A stretch of 64,000 bases of DNA, taken from the NCBI RefSeq assembly GCF_011927945.1, contig NZ_JAATJM010000001.1:877501-941500 (forward strand), in the 5' to 3' direction. The DNA comes from Brevundimonas alba. Its GTDB lineage: Bacteria > Pseudomonadota > Alphaproteobacteria > Caulobacterales > Caulobacteraceae. The notes below the pieces were generated by a model. That model ran no database searches. It saw only the letters and a list, made by a program, of their open reading frames with translations, and was not told the DNA's origin. This document shows, one piece after another, positions 42,632-51,309 of the stretch (positions within the stretch are counted from its first letter, which is position 1; the number at the start of each line of letters is the position of its first letter). Position numbers and translations under genes: made by a program.

Positions 42632-44217
42632 GCCGCCGGATCGACCCCGCGACCCCGCCGCCTCCGCCCGCCACGGTGCCGGTGCGGCGGCCGTTCGACG
42701 CCAGCCTGAGACTGCTGAGCTGGGGCTGGGTGCTGGTCCGGCACGACGCCCTGCTGCCGCGCGAGATCACGCCGCTGCTGCCGGTGTGGGTGCGCTGGAT
42801 CGCGCATCTGCTGCACGCCTTCACGGGGCGGGAGGCGCGGGACGGGCGGCCGGGGCAGCGTCTGGGCAAGGCGTTCGAGCATCTGGGGCCGGTGGCGATC
42901 AAACTGGGTCAGGTGCTGGCGACCCGGGCCGACATCTTCGGTGTCGAGTTCGCCCGCGACCTGGGCCGGCTGAAGGACGCGCTGGAGCCGTTCCCGGTCG
43001 ATCAGGCGCGGCGCGAGATCGAGCGGTCGCTGGGCCGGCCGGTCGAGGCCCTGTTCACGGACTTCGGCGCGCCGGTGGCGGCGGCTTCACTGGCGCAGGC
43101 GCATCCGGCGTGGCTGGCGGACGGACGCAAGGTGGCGGTCAAGGTGCTGCGGCCGGGGGTCGAGCGGCGCGTGGCGCAGGGGCTGGATTCGATGCGGCTG
43201 GCGGCGCGGCTGGCGGTGCGGTTCGTCGCGCCGGCGCGGCGGCTGGAGCCCTCGGCCTTCGTCGAGACCATCGCACGGGCGCTGCAGCTCGAGCTGGACA
43301 TGAGGCTGGAGGCGGCGGCGGCGTCCGAGCTGAAGGACATCATGGATAAGGCCAGCGGCTCGGGCGGCGGGCATATGACCGCGCCGGCGGTGATCTGGGA
43401 CGGCGTCGGCAAGCGGGTGCTGACGCTGGAGTGGGCCCCGGGTCTGGCGATGACCGATCCGCTGGCGGTCGAGCAGCCGGGGCTGGACCGCAATGCGCTG
43501 GCCGACAATGTGGTGCAGGCCTTCCTGACGCAGGCGCTGGACTACGGGACGTTCCACGCCGACCTGCATGAGGGCAATCTGTTCTGCCATGCGCCGGCGG
43601 AACTGACGGCGATCGACTTCGGCATCGTCGGGCGGCTGGGGCCTTCGGAGCGGCGCTATCTGGCCGAGATCCTGTGGGGCTTCCTGAGCCGGGACTATGA
43701 GCGGATCGCCCGGGTGCATTTCGAGGCGGGCTATGTGCCGCCCGAGCATTCGGTCGAGGCCTTCGCCCAGGCGCTCAGGGCGGTGGGCGAGCCGGTGATC
43801 GGCAAACAGGCGTCGCAGGTGTCGATGGGGCGGCTGCTGGGCCAGCTGTTCGAGATCACGGCCCTGTTCGACATGCATCTGCGGCCCGAGTTGATCCTGC
43901 TGCAAAAGACCATGGTTTCGGTCGAGGGCGTGGCGCGGCGGCTGAATCCGGACCACGACCTGTGGGCGGCGTCCCAGCCGGTGGTCGAGCGCTGGATCCG
44001 GCGGGAGCTGGGTCCGCAGGCCCAGGTGCGGGACGCGCTGGAGGAACTGAGGGCCACGCTGAAGGCCCTGTCGCGGCTGGCGCAGAACCCGCCGGCTCCC
44101 CAGACCGTTATCGTTCGCGAGACCCGGGCGCCGGCCTGGCTGATCGTCTGCGTCACGCTGGCGACCGCGGCGTCGGCGGCCGCCCTTGTTCTGTCGCTTT
44201 GGCCCGCCATCGTCTGA
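42619..44217 (+). CDS. ubiB: UbiB-type ubiquinone biosynthesis kinase-like protein
   Basis: The 532-aa member of the ABC1/ADCK family is required for ubiquinone synthesis, with an atypical kinase or ATPase role. The family KxGQ motif is [16 protein letters not shown] near residue 95. The usual VAIK lysine lies in VAVKVLRPG. The catalytic segment is FHADLHEGN, and DFG is [11 protein letters not shown]. Two C-terminal transmembrane helices end the protein. Start GTG 42619 overlaps ubiE. Confidence 0.94.
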   Translation: MGDLSRRIDPATPPPPPATVPVRRPFDASLRLLSWGWVLVRHDALLPREITPLLPVWVRWIAHLLHAFTGREARDGRPGQRLGKAFEHLGPVAIKLGQVLATRADIFGVEFARDLGRLKDALEPFPVDQARREIERSLGRPVEALFTDFGAPVAAASLAQAHPAWLADGRKVAVKVLRPGVERRVAQGLDSMRLAARLAVRFVAPARRLEPSAFVETIARALQLELDMRLEAAAASELKDIMDKASGSGGGHMTAPAVIWDGVGKRVLTLEWAPGLAMTDPLAVEQPGLDRNALADNVVQAFLTQALDYGTFHADLHEGNLFCHAPAELTAIDFGIVGRLGPSERRYLAEILWGFLSRDYERIARVHFEAGYVPPEHSVEAFAQALRAVGEPVIGKQASQVSMGRLLGQLFEITALFDMHLRPELILLQKTMVSVEGVARRLNPDHDLWAASQPVVERWIRRELGPQAQVRDALEELRATLKALSRLAQNPPAPQTVIVRETRAPAWLIVCVTLATAASAAALVLSLWPAIV

Positions 44218-44238
44218 TCTCAGTCCGGAGACGACCCC

Positions 44239-44691
44239 ATGAAGCCGCTTCTGCTCGCCGCCGCCGTCCTTCTCCTGCCCGCCGCCGCCCATGCCCAGGT
44301 GGCCGCGGGCGCGGTGCCCAACACCTTCGACGGTCCCGCCGCCCAGACCGCGCCGGCCCAGCCCGCGCCGGCTCCGGCCGCCCCGGCGGTGTCGAACACC
44401 CCGGCCAACGCCGCCTCCGAGGAGATGCTGCGGACCCTGATCGCCGGGGCGCAGGCGGGGGCGATGGACTACAGCCTGATGACCGAGGGCCTCGCCGCCG
44501 CGATCAAGCCGCAGGAGGCGACGGTCACGCCGCTGATTCAGGGCTTCGGCGCTCTGGTGTCGCTGGACTTCGTCGGCAGCCAGAACGGCATCGACGTGTT
44601 CAGCGCGGTGTTCGCCAACGCCGCCACCCAGTGGCTGATCGGCATCGACGAGGGCAAGGTCTCGGCCCTGCGCTTCCGTCCGGCCGAGTAG
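44239..44691 (+). CDS. hypothetical exported protein
   Basis: The 150-aa protein has a signal peptide (residues 1-20, ending AAHAQ) and an Ala/Pro-rich linker to about residue 58. The C-terminal domain has a helix (SEEMLRTLIAGAQAG) and four strands ending in IGIDEGKVSALRFRPA. The pattern suggests an NTF2-like or related alpha+beta domain. No catalytic residues were recognised. It follows ubiB by 21 nt, so it may be co-transcribed. Confidence 0.65.
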   Translation: MKPLLLAAAVLLLPAAAHAQVAAGAVPNTFDGPAAQTAPAQPAPAPAAPAVSNTPANAASEEMLRTLIAGAQAGAMDYSLMTEGLAAAIKPQEATVTPLIQGFGALVSLDFVGSQNGIDVFSAVFANAATQWLIGIDEGKVSALRFRPAE

Positions 44692-44698
44692 AACGCGC

Positions 44699-45103
44699 CT
44701 AGTCCGACAGGCCCGGCTTGCCGCGGCCGCTCTTGATCGTCGAGCGTTTCGCCTTGCCCTCGAGCCGGCGTTCCTTCGAGGCGCGGGTGGGGCGGGTCGG
44801 CACCCGGTAAACCGGCGCGATGGACGCCTTGTCGACCATGGCCTGGAGCCGCTCGATGGCGTCGGCGCGGTTACGCTCCTGGGTTCGGAAGCGGACGGCG
44901 GTGATCAGGATGACGCCGTCGAGGGTCAGGCGGCTGCCCGCCAGCTTCATCAGCCGCGCCTTGACCGCCTCGGTCAGCGACGGGGAGTTGCGCACGTCGA
45001 ACCGCATCTGGACGGCGGTGGCGACCTTGTTCACGTTCTGGCCGCCGGGACCGCCGGCGCGGAAGAAGCGGAACTCCAGTTCGCTCTCGGGGATGGCGGT
45101 CAT
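44699..45103 (-). CDS. arfB: alternative ribosome-rescue peptidyl-tRNA hydrolase
   Basis: The 134-aa ArfB (YaeJ) rescues stalled ribosomes by hydrolysing peptidyl-tRNA. It carries the GGQ motif at residues 20-22 in AGGPGGQNVNK. The basic C-terminal tail that occupies the mRNA channel (RASKERRLEGKAKRSTIKS) is complete. ATG 45103 shares ATGA with the stop of the DUF188 gene. That pairing suggests joint expression under the duplicated leader upstream. Confidence 0.93.
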   Translation of the reverse strand: MTAIPESELEFRFFRAGGPGGQNVNKVATAVQMRFDVRNSPSLTEAVKARLMKLAGSRLTLDGVILITAVRFRTQERNRADAIERLQAMVDKASIAPVYRVPTRPTRASKERRLEGKAKRSTIKSGRGKPGLSD

Positions 45104-45561
45104 CGAGGGACCCGTTTGGCCATGGTCACGGCGCGGTCGAGGGCCTGAAGGAAGGCGGAGCGGTCCTTGGGTCCGAAGGGCGGTGGGCCGCTGGTGGCCA
45201 CGCCCATGGAGCGAAGGTGTTCGCCGACGAGTCGTCCGGCGAGGGCCGAGCCGATCGAATCCGGGGTGAAGGACTGGCCGTTGGACTTCAGCGCCTGGGC
45301 GCCGGCCTTGAGACAGCGGTCGGCCAGCGGGATGTCGGAGGTGATGACGATGTCGCCCGGTCCGGCCCGTTCGGCGATCCAGTCGTCGGCGATGTCGGGG
45401 CCGGCGTCGACGACCACCTGCTCGATCCACGGCTCGCGGCGGGTGTTGATCCAGCCGTTGGAGACCACGAAGACCTTGAGGCCGTAGCGTTCGGCCACGC
45501 GATAGACCTCGTCCTTCACCGGGCAGGCGTCGGCGTCGATGAAGAGGCGCGGCAGGGTCAT
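45100..45561 (-). CDS. YaiI/YqxD family protein (DUF188)
   Basis: The 153-aa protein has the DUF188 pattern: FIDADACPVKDEVYRVAERY at the N-terminus, ITSDIPLADRCLKAGA in the centre, and a C-terminal FGPKDRSAFLQALD. The acidic residues resemble PIN/NYN nucleases, and the family is suspected to act on RNA, but this is unproven. ATG 45561 is chosen; an earlier in-frame start at 45663 would run into the leader-like element. It overlaps arfB. Confidence 0.88.
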   Translation of the reverse strand: MTLPRLFIDADACPVKDEVYRVAERYGLKVFVVSNGWINTRREPWIEQVVVDAGPDIADDWIAERAGPGDIVITSDIPLADRCLKAGAQALKSNGQSFTPDSIGSALAGRLVGEHLRSMGVATSGPPPFGPKDRSAFLQALDRAVTMAKRVPR

Positions 45562-45642
45562 GGACGCTAGGTGTCTGTCCGGCGGCGCATTGTCAAAGTG
45601 CGGCTCGCGGATGCCGTTCCGGAAGGGCGGAGCCGCGCTTTC

Positions 45643-45916
45643 GGACCCAAAAACAGGGTCCAAAGAGTCCGAAGAGTCGGTTTTGCTCGATTATCGAATG
45701 ATTTCAGGCCGGCAGGGCGTTGGCGCGCCTCTGGCGGCGCGGGTGGGGTGAGTTGTCAAAGACCGGCGGCGAAATGAACGCTGACATTATACGGCCGCCG
45801 GAAAGCGTGCGCAGAAGATCGGGTCGAGAAAAGGCGAAGGCGTTGAAAAGGCGGAGGTTCGTCCGCGCTATCCGACTATAGAAACGCCGATTGTAAGCAC
45901 AGCGTCATGGGCCGTC
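45643..45916 (-). other. duplicated intergenic leader-like element, copy B
   Basis: Read on the minus strand it matches 23114-23363 in seven ordered identical blocks. Here the central hairpin is CCGGCGGC/GCCGCCGG with TATAAT in its loop, followed by TCTTTGACAACTC, the closest match to boxA. The downstream end has GGACCC/GGGTCC (45643-45661) with a T-rich loop. It leads into the DUF188-arfB operon, just as copy A leads into rlmN. Three RNA- or ribosome-linked genes thus share this upstream module. Confidence 0.6.
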
Positions 45917-46016
45917 GTCTCCTCCCTGTCGCGCAGCGATGGGGAGGGGGACCATTCCGGCTGAGTCGCCGGAATGGTCCCCCTCCCCGTTCGCGAAGAG
46001 CGACCGGGGAGGAGAC
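45917..46016. repeat. large palindromic intergenic repeat, copy 2
   Basis: A 21-bp perfect inverted repeat (45941-45961 with 45968-45988, loop TGAGTC) sits inside an outer pair GTCTCCTCCC/GGGAGGAGAC. The right half from 45916 to 45953 is identical to the end of copy 1 over 38 nt. With copy B it fills the 471-nt space between DUF188 and the zincin gene. Confidence 0.82.
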
Positions 46017-46032
46017 GGGAGCGGTCCGCACT

Positions 46033-46443
46033 TCAGTCCGCGCCGTCCTCGATGCCGTGGATCTGGTGGTCGTCGAGGCCGAAATGGTGGCCGATCTCAT
46101 GGATGAGGACGTGGGCGATGATCTCGCTGAGGCCGACGTCGCCGCGTTCACACCATTCGTCGAGGATCGGGCGGCGGTAGAGGAAGATGCGGCTGGCTTC
46201 GGCGGCCGGACCCATGCTCTCGCGGCGGCCGACATCGACGCCGTGGTAGAGGCCGGTCAGTTCGAACGGGTCCTCCATCTCCATCATGGCCAGCGTCTCG
46301 TCGTCGGCGAAATCGTCGATGCGAATGACGACGTCCCCGGCCAGCGAGCGGAACGGCTCGGGCAGGGCATCGAAGGCCTCCCGCGCCAAGCGGGCGAAGT
46401 CGTCGAGTGAGGGAGCGACCTGATCGGTCCAGCGACTGTTCAT
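46033..46443 (-). CDS. small zincin-type metallopeptidase family protein
   Basis: The 136-aa protein has H115EIGHHFGLDD, the HExxHxxGxxD-like zinc motif of the small metallopeptidase family that is widespread in alphaproteobacteria and actinobacteria (DUF1025 type). Upstream motifs FRSLAGDVVIRIDDF and LTGLYHGV also fit. There is no signal peptide, so it acts in the cytosol. ATG 46443 is chosen over 46479. It is divergent from divL. Confidence 0.88.
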   Translation of the reverse strand: MNSRWTDQVAPSLDDFARLAREAFDALPEPFRSLAGDVVIRIDDFADDETLAMMEMEDPFELTGLYHGVDVGRRESMGPAAEASRIFLYRRPILDEWCERGDVGLSEIIAHVLIHEIGHHFGLDDHQIHGIEDGAD

Positions 46444-46501
46444 GCGGAGCCATATCGGGCTTAGCGAGCGTCCTCGCAAATCGCGCGGCGCGGGTTATGG
46501 T

Positions 46502-46514
46502 TACCGAATCGGTA
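46502..46514. promoter_or_regulatory. palindrome with GANTC site before divL
   Basis: TACCGA-A-TCGGTA is a perfect palindrome whose centre is GAATC, a GANTC site recognised by the cell-cycle methylase CcrM in Caulobacterales. It lies 47 nt before the divL start. A role in methylation-sensitive (GcrA-linked) expression is an inference. Confidence 0.35.
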
Positions 46515-46561
46515 TTGGGCGGCCCGCGTGACGGGGCCGGGGCGCGGAGCAGATCGACAGG

Positions 46562-48886
46562 ATGGCCGAGGCCGACATCGCCTATGTCGCGACCGCGGGC
46601 GCCGCGGGGCTGGCGCTGGCGCTCAGCGCCTGGGCGGCGCGACTGCGCGGCCGGCTCGCCGAGCGGGCGCAAGGCGCCGAGGCGGAGCTGTCGGCGGCGC
46701 ACGCGGCGCTCGCCGACCGCGACGGGGCGCTGGCGGCGTTCGAGGACGCCCGGCTGGCGCTGACGCCCGATGGCCAAACCCGGCGGCTGGGCGCGACGTC
46801 GGCCTGGAACGCCATCACCCGCGAACTGGCCGGACAGGAGTGGCCCGAGGTCGATCCGGCGCTGGTCGTGCTGGACGCCGTGCGCGCGGCGGCGGGACCG
46901 CGGCTGGACGCCCTGATCGATCAGGGGGAACCGTTCGACGCGGTGCTGGACGGGGCCGGCGGGGCATGGGCGGTCGAGGGCCGATCCTCGGCGGGCGCGG
47001 CCTGGCTGCGTGTCTCACGGTTGGGACTGGTCGGCACGGCGGCGGAAAGCGGACTGGGCCTGCTGGCCGACGCCTATCCGGCGCCGACCTGGATCACGGA
47101 TGCGGCGGGGCGGCTGGCCTGGGCCAACAAGGCGTGGCTCGCCGAGATGAAGGCCGACAGCGTCGACGCGGCGCGCGAGAAGGGGCTGACCTTCGATCGC
47201 GGAGCGGACGCCATTGTCGCGGAGGCGGGACGACTGCATCAGCGGCAGGAGGGGTTCCGCTGGACCACCGGCGGCGGGCGACGGCGGGCCTGGCGGATCG
47301 TGGCCGAACCGGCACCCGGCGGCGCAGGGGCGGTGCTGGCCTTCGCCCTCGACATGACCGAGGCGGAAGAGACGCGCGACACCCTGCGCCGTCACGTCGA
47401 GGCGCATGACGAGACGCTGAACCACCTCGCCGATGCGGTGGCCATCTTCGGCCCGTCGAAGCGGCTGGCCTTCCACAACACCGCCTTCCAGCAGCTGTTC
47501 AACATCGATCCGGCCTGGCTGGATGAGCGGCCGACGCACGCCGAGCTGCTGGACCGGCTGCGCCAGCGCCGCCTGCTGCCCGAGGTCATCGACTACGCCG
47601 GCTGGAAGGCCAATGAGCTGGACTTCTACGGGGCGTCGGAAGCGGCGCCGGACGACAGCTGGTCGCTGCCGGACGGGCGGACGCTGCGGGTGGTGCGCCA
47701 GCCGCACCCGCTGGGCGGCGTGCTGCTGCTGTTCTCGGACATCACCGACGAGCTGAAGCTGCGCAGCCGGTTCAACGCCCAGATTCAGGTGCAGAAGGCG
47801 ACGCTGGACAAGCTGAACGACGCCGTGGCGGTGTTCGGTTCGGACGGCCGCATCCGACTGCACAACGAGGCCTTCGACACCTTCTGGAACGTGCCCGGCG
47901 AGGCGCTGGATGCGGCGGGCGACTTCGACGCCGTCGCCGCCCTGTGTCACCAGACCATGCCCGACCCGGCGCTGTGGCTGGGGCTGAAGGCCCGTGTCGC
48001 CGACCCCGATCCGGAAAGCCGTGTGCCGATCTCGGGCGAGGGACGGACGGCGGACGGACGCATCGCCTCGTGGCAGACCCGGCCGCTGCCGGACGGCGCG
48101 ACCCTGGTGGCGTTCTCGGACATCACCGCCCGGCGCGGACTGGAGCAGGCGCTGGCCGCCAAGGCACAGGCGCTGGAGGAATCGACGGCGTTGAAACGCG
48201 AGTTCGTCGGCAGCGTCAGCTATGAGCTGCGTACGCCGCTGACGACCATCGTCGGCTATTCCGAACTGCTGGAAATCCAGGCCGATCTGCCGGAGCGCAG
48301 CCGTCAGCATGCGGGGGCGATCCGCGTCGCCGCCAGCCAGCTGGCCGGATCGATCGACGATGTGCTGGACATGGCCCAGATCGACGCCGGCGAGATGGAG
48401 CTGACGCTCGGCGACGTGCGGGTCTGCGACCTGCTGGACGAGGCGGCGGAGAAGGTGCGCGAGCGGATCGACGGAAGGGGCGCCATGCTGACGGTCATCT
48501 GCCCGACCGGGATGAAGCCGATCCGGGCCGATGCGCAGCGGGTCGGACAGGCGCTGGAGTATCTGCTCGACAACGCCGCGCGGGCCGTGTCCGAGGGCGG
48601 GGCCGTGACCCTGACCGCCGAGGCCGCGCCGGCCGAGGTCCGCATCCGCGTCGAGGACACCGGGCGGGGCATTCCCTATCACCTGCAGGCCCACGTCTTC
48701 GACCGGTTCGTGAAGCGCGAGCGCGGCGGGCCGGGCGTCGGTCTGGCGCTGGTCAAGGCTCTGGTCGAGCTGCACGGCGGCTGGGCCGAGGTGGAGAGCG
48801 AACCGGGCAAGGGTGCGGCGTTCATCCTGCACCTGCCGCTGGAAGCGACCGGCGTGGCGGCGGCGCCGGAGTTGCGGCTGGGCTAG
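46562..48886 (+). CDS. divL: cell-cycle sensor kinase DivL (tyrosine in place of histidine)
   Basis: The 774-aa protein has one N-terminal transmembrane helix (about residues 7-25), a coiled coil, three PAS-like regions (about 160-280, 285-400, 410-525), then a HisKA dimerisation domain and an HATPase. In the H-box, SxELRTPLT, the phospho-acceptor is Y554 instead of histidine, equal to Y550 of Caulobacter DivL. N-box YLLDNAARAV and G-box VEDTGRGIP are intact. DivL binds DivK and tunes CckA and thus CtrA at the cell pole. Length also matches Caulobacter (769 aa). Confidence 0.93.
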   Translation: MAEADIAYVATAGAAGLALALSAWAARLRGRLAERAQGAEAELSAAHAALADRDGALAAFEDARLALTPDGQTRRLGATSAWNAITRELAGQEWPEVDPALVVLDAVRAAAGPRLDALIDQGEPFDAVLDGAGGAWAVEGRSSAGAAWLRVSRLGLVGTAAESGLGLLADAYPAPTWITDAAGRLAWANKAWLAEMKADSVDAAREKGLTFDRGADAIVAEAGRLHQRQEGFRWTTGGGRRRAWRIVAEPAPGGAGAVLAFALDMTEAEETRDTLRRHVEAHDETLNHLADAVAIFGPSKRLAFHNTAFQQLFNIDPAWLDERPTHAELLDRLRQRRLLPEVIDYAGWKANELDFYGASEAAPDDSWSLPDGRTLRVVRQPHPLGGVLLLFSDITDELKLRSRFNAQIQVQKATLDKLNDAVAVFGSDGRIRLHNEAFDTFWNVPGEALDAAGDFDAVAALCHQTMPDPALWLGLKARVADPDPESRVPISGEGRTADGRIASWQTRPLPDGATLVAFSDITARRGLEQALAAKAQALEESTALKREFVGSVSYELRTPLTTIVGYSELLEIQADLPERSRQHAGAIRVAASQLAGSIDDVLDMAQIDAGEMELTLGDVRVCDLLDEAAEKVRERIDGRGAMLTVICPTGMKPIRADAQRVGQALEYLLDNAARAVSEGGAVTLTAEAAPAEVRIRVEDTGRGIPYHLQAHVFDRFVKRERGGPGVGLALVKALVELHGGWAEVESEPGKGAAFILHLPLEATGVAAAPELRLG

Positions 48887-48922
48887 ATTGGTTTAGAGCG
48901 GCGGAGAACGCAGGATACCGCC

Positions 48923-49777
48923 ATGGCCAAGCCGCTGAAAACCGCCCTGATCTACGACTTCGACGGCACGCTGGCGCGCGGCAACATGCAGGAGGTCACC
49001 TTCATCCCGTCGGTCGGCATGGGGATCGGCGACTTCTGGGGCGCGGCGGACAAGCTGACCCGCGAGGCGGATGGCGACAACATCCTGATGTACATGCAGC
49101 TGATGCTGCAGCGGGCGCGGGAGAACGACCACCCGATCACCCGCAAACTGCTGGCCGAGCACGGCGAGGACGTGAAGCTGTTCGACGGGCTGAAGTCCGA
49201 CCTGACCGGCCCGGGCTGGTTCGACCGGATCAATGAGGTCGGGGCGAAATACGGGCTGGAGATCGAGCACTACATCATCTCCGCAGGCCTCGAGGAGATG
49301 ATCGACGGCTGCCCGATCCGGCCCGAGTTCCGGCACGTGTTCGCGTCGAAATTCGTCTACGACCAGCACGGGGTGGCGATCTGGCCGGCGGTCGGCGTCA
49401 ACTACACGACCAAGACCCAGTACCTGTTCCGCATCAACAAGGGCGTGTTGAACCACTGGGAGCACGAGAAGATCAACCGCTTCATGGCCGACGACGACAG
49501 GCCGGTGCCGTTCGAGCGGATGATCTTCCTCGGCGACGGCGATACCGACGTGCCGACCATGAAGATGATGCACACCAAGGGCGGCTTCTCGATCGCGGTC
49601 TATGACCCGCGCAATTCGGAGAAGGACCAGAAGAAGATCTACGGGCTGATCTCGGAGGACCGGGTCAATTTCGTCGCCGCGGCGGACTATCGCGAAGGGT
49701 CGGCGCTGGACCTGATCGTCAAGGGGCTGATCGGGCGGATCGCCATCAACGCCGGGACCATGCCCGAGGGCGTCTAG
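48923..49777 (+). CDS. HAD family hydrolase
   Basis: The 284-aa phosphatase-like protein has HAD motif I DFDGTLARG at residues 12-20, motif II S in IISAG near residue 119, and motif IV LGDGDTDVPTMK near 207. A helical cap lies between residues 25 and 100. It has no signal peptide. The group resembles phosphoserine-phosphatase-like HADs, but the substrate is open. It follows divL by 36 nt in the same direction. Confidence 0.87.
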   Translation: MAKPLKTALIYDFDGTLARGNMQEVTFIPSVGMGIGDFWGAADKLTREADGDNILMYMQLMLQRARENDHPITRKLLAEHGEDVKLFDGLKSDLTGPGWFDRINEVGAKYGLEIEHYIISAGLEEMIDGCPIRPEFRHVFASKFVYDQHGVAIWPAVGVNYTTKTQYLFRINKGVLNHWEHEKINRFMADDDRPVPFERMIFLGDGDTDVPTMKMMHTKGGFSIAVYDPRNSEKDQKKIYGLISEDRVNFVAAADYREGSALDLIVKGLIGRIAINAGTMPEGV

Positions 49778-49780
49778 GCG

Positions 49781-50110
49781 CTAGCGGCCGCCGGCGCGCA
49801 GGAAGGCGGCGCGGGCTCCGGCGAGGCGGGACGGCACGAGGCCACGCAGCGAGGCGGCCCCGCCGCTGCGCTTGATGCCGGCCTCCATCCCCTTGCGCCA
49901 GACGACATCGGCCTCGACGGCGGTGGCCTGGGCCATGTCGATCAGCAGGATCTGGTTGGGCAGGGCGAGGTTGCGGTCGAGCCTGAGGCGCACGCCGGAA
50001 CCGGACTGGTCGACGATCAGACAGGGCAGTTCCAGACCGGGCGAGACGACGAGACCGCGCGCGTTGGCGGGCGCGCGGGGCTCCAGTCTGCGGTCTTCGG
50101 GCCTGTTCAT
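49781..50110 (-). CDS. PilZ-domain protein
   Basis: The 109-aa protein is a single PilZ-like barrel: an N-terminal RRLEPRAPANARG in place of RxxxR, then CLIVDQSGSGVRLRL corresponding to D/NxSxxG. Both parts of the cyclic-di-GMP binding site are therefore present, the first weakly. Such proteins link cyclic-di-GMP to motility or surface traits. Its start overlaps the stop of the kinase gene by 4 nt. Confidence 0.8.
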   Translation of the reverse strand: MNRPEDRRLEPRAPANARGLVVSPGLELPCLIVDQSGSGVRLRLDRNLALPNQILLIDMAQATAVEADVVWRKGMEAGIKRSGGAASLRGLVPSRLAGARAAFLRAGGR

Positions 50111-50907
50111 CGGACGATGGATACCGACTGACGGTTTCGATCCAGTTTCACCGTAACGCTTGAACGCACGCCGCCGGTCAACATGCGGCGGGTGATGCGC
50201 TCGAAATACTGGATGAAGCCGGCAAGGCGGGCGCGTTCTTCCGGCGGCAGGTCGGCGGGGGAGACGCCGAGCAGGTCGGCCTCCTGCTGGGCGCGCCAGT
50301 CGAGCACGATGTCGAAGCCGGGGGCCTGAAGGAAGACGACGGCGTCGAAGCGGGCGGCGAAGTCGGCATAGGGGCCGGCGACGAAGCCGTCGACGGCGCG
50401 GCGCCAGCGGCCGTCGGGGTCGTGGTCGCGTTCAAGCTCATTGATCGGGGCGGCGAGGGCGGGCTCCTCTTCGGGCAGGGCGGCGAGGCACCAGGCGTCG
50501 ATCAGGATGGCGGACGGGCGGCCGGTGAAGCCGCGCCAGCGCTCGACCGGCCAGCGATCGTCGCCGCGCTTGTCGAAATCGGGGATCAGGGTCTCGTCGC
50601 CGGGGCCGGCGCCGGAAAGGTCGTCGATCAGCCGCTGGAGCAGGACGAGGTCATGCGTCCCCGGCGGGCCGCGGGTGACGAACAGGGGATGGACGTCACG
50701 GGACATGGCCTCGCGCTCCGCCCGGGTCAGATAGACGTCGTCGATGGAGATCTGGGCGGCGCCGAAGCGTTCGGCGGCGGCGCGGGCGAGGGTGGTCTTG
50801 CCGGACCCCTGGGCGCCGACGACGGCGATCAGCGCGGGCCGGTGCTTCGGACCGGCGTCAATCAGCTCGCCGACGAGGTCGACCAGATCGGGATGCGCGC
50901 GGCCCAA
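50107..50907 (-). CDS. P-loop kinase, D-glycerate 3-kinase-like
   Basis: The 266-aa protein has a P-loop GAQGSGKT at residues 31-38 and SIDDVYLTRAER shortly after. PDFDKRGDDRW and ILIDAWCLAALPEEE correspond to the phosphate-acceptor and lid segments of the plant-type glycerate kinase (GLYK) and related uridine-kinase-like group. It would phosphorylate glycerate to 3-phosphoglycerate, though another small substrate is possible. It overlaps the PilZ gene; ferredoxin lies 7 nt upstream. Confidence 0.8.
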   Translation of the reverse strand: MGRAHPDLVDLVGELIDAGPKHRPALIAVVGAQGSGKTTLARAAAERFGAAQISIDDVYLTRAEREAMSRDVHPLFVTRGPPGTHDLVLLQRLIDDLSGAGPGDETLIPDFDKRGDDRWPVERWRGFTGRPSAILIDAWCLAALPEEEPALAAPINELERDHDPDGRWRRAVDGFVAGPYADFAARFDAVVFLQAPGFDIVLDWRAQQEADLLGVSPADLPPEERARLAGFIQYFERITRRMLTGGVRSSVTVKLDRNRQSVSIVR

Positions 50908-50914
50908 GGCGGGC

Positions 50915-51235
50915 TCAGTGCTGGGATTCGGGCAGGCGGACGATCAGGCCGTCGAGATCGTCGCTGACCCGGATCTGGCAGGACAGGCGGGAGTTCGGCT
51001 GGACGTTCTCGGCGAAGTCCAGCATCGACTCCTCCATGGCCGAGGCGCGGCCGGTCTCGGCGGCGAAGGCCTCGTCGACATAGACATGGCAGGTGGCGCA
51101 GGCGCAGGCGCCGCCGCAGTCGGCGTCGATGCCGGGGACGTTGTTGCGGATCGCGCCTTCCATGACGGAGAGGCCGTTCCTGACCTCGACGACATGCTCG
51201 CGGCCGTCGTGCTCGATGTATCTAATTTTGGCCAT
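50915..51235 (-). CDS. adrenodoxin-type [2Fe-2S] ferredoxin
   Basis: The 106-aa ferredoxin has cluster ligands C40, C46, C49 and C86 (C-x5-C-x2-C and LSCQIRV), the adrenodoxin/FdxB spacing, with an extra C44. It carries single electrons, often to P450s or in Fe-S cluster assembly. Neither partner is encoded next to it. ATG 51235 is chosen; an upstream start at 51286 would invade the divergent MBL leader. It lies 7 nt before the kinase gene. Confidence 0.93.
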   Translation of the reverse strand: MAKIRYIEHDGREHVVEVRNGLSVMEGAIRNNVPGIDADCGGACACATCHVYVDEAFAAETGRASAMEESMLDFAENVQPNSRLSCQIRVSDDLDGLIVRLPESQH

Positions 51236-51309
51236 GAGCACCGCTCTTAGCGCGCAATTCGGCGCTGGCAATGCGGAACGATGCAAAGCGCCGAAGGTTG
51301 GCGCGGGCC

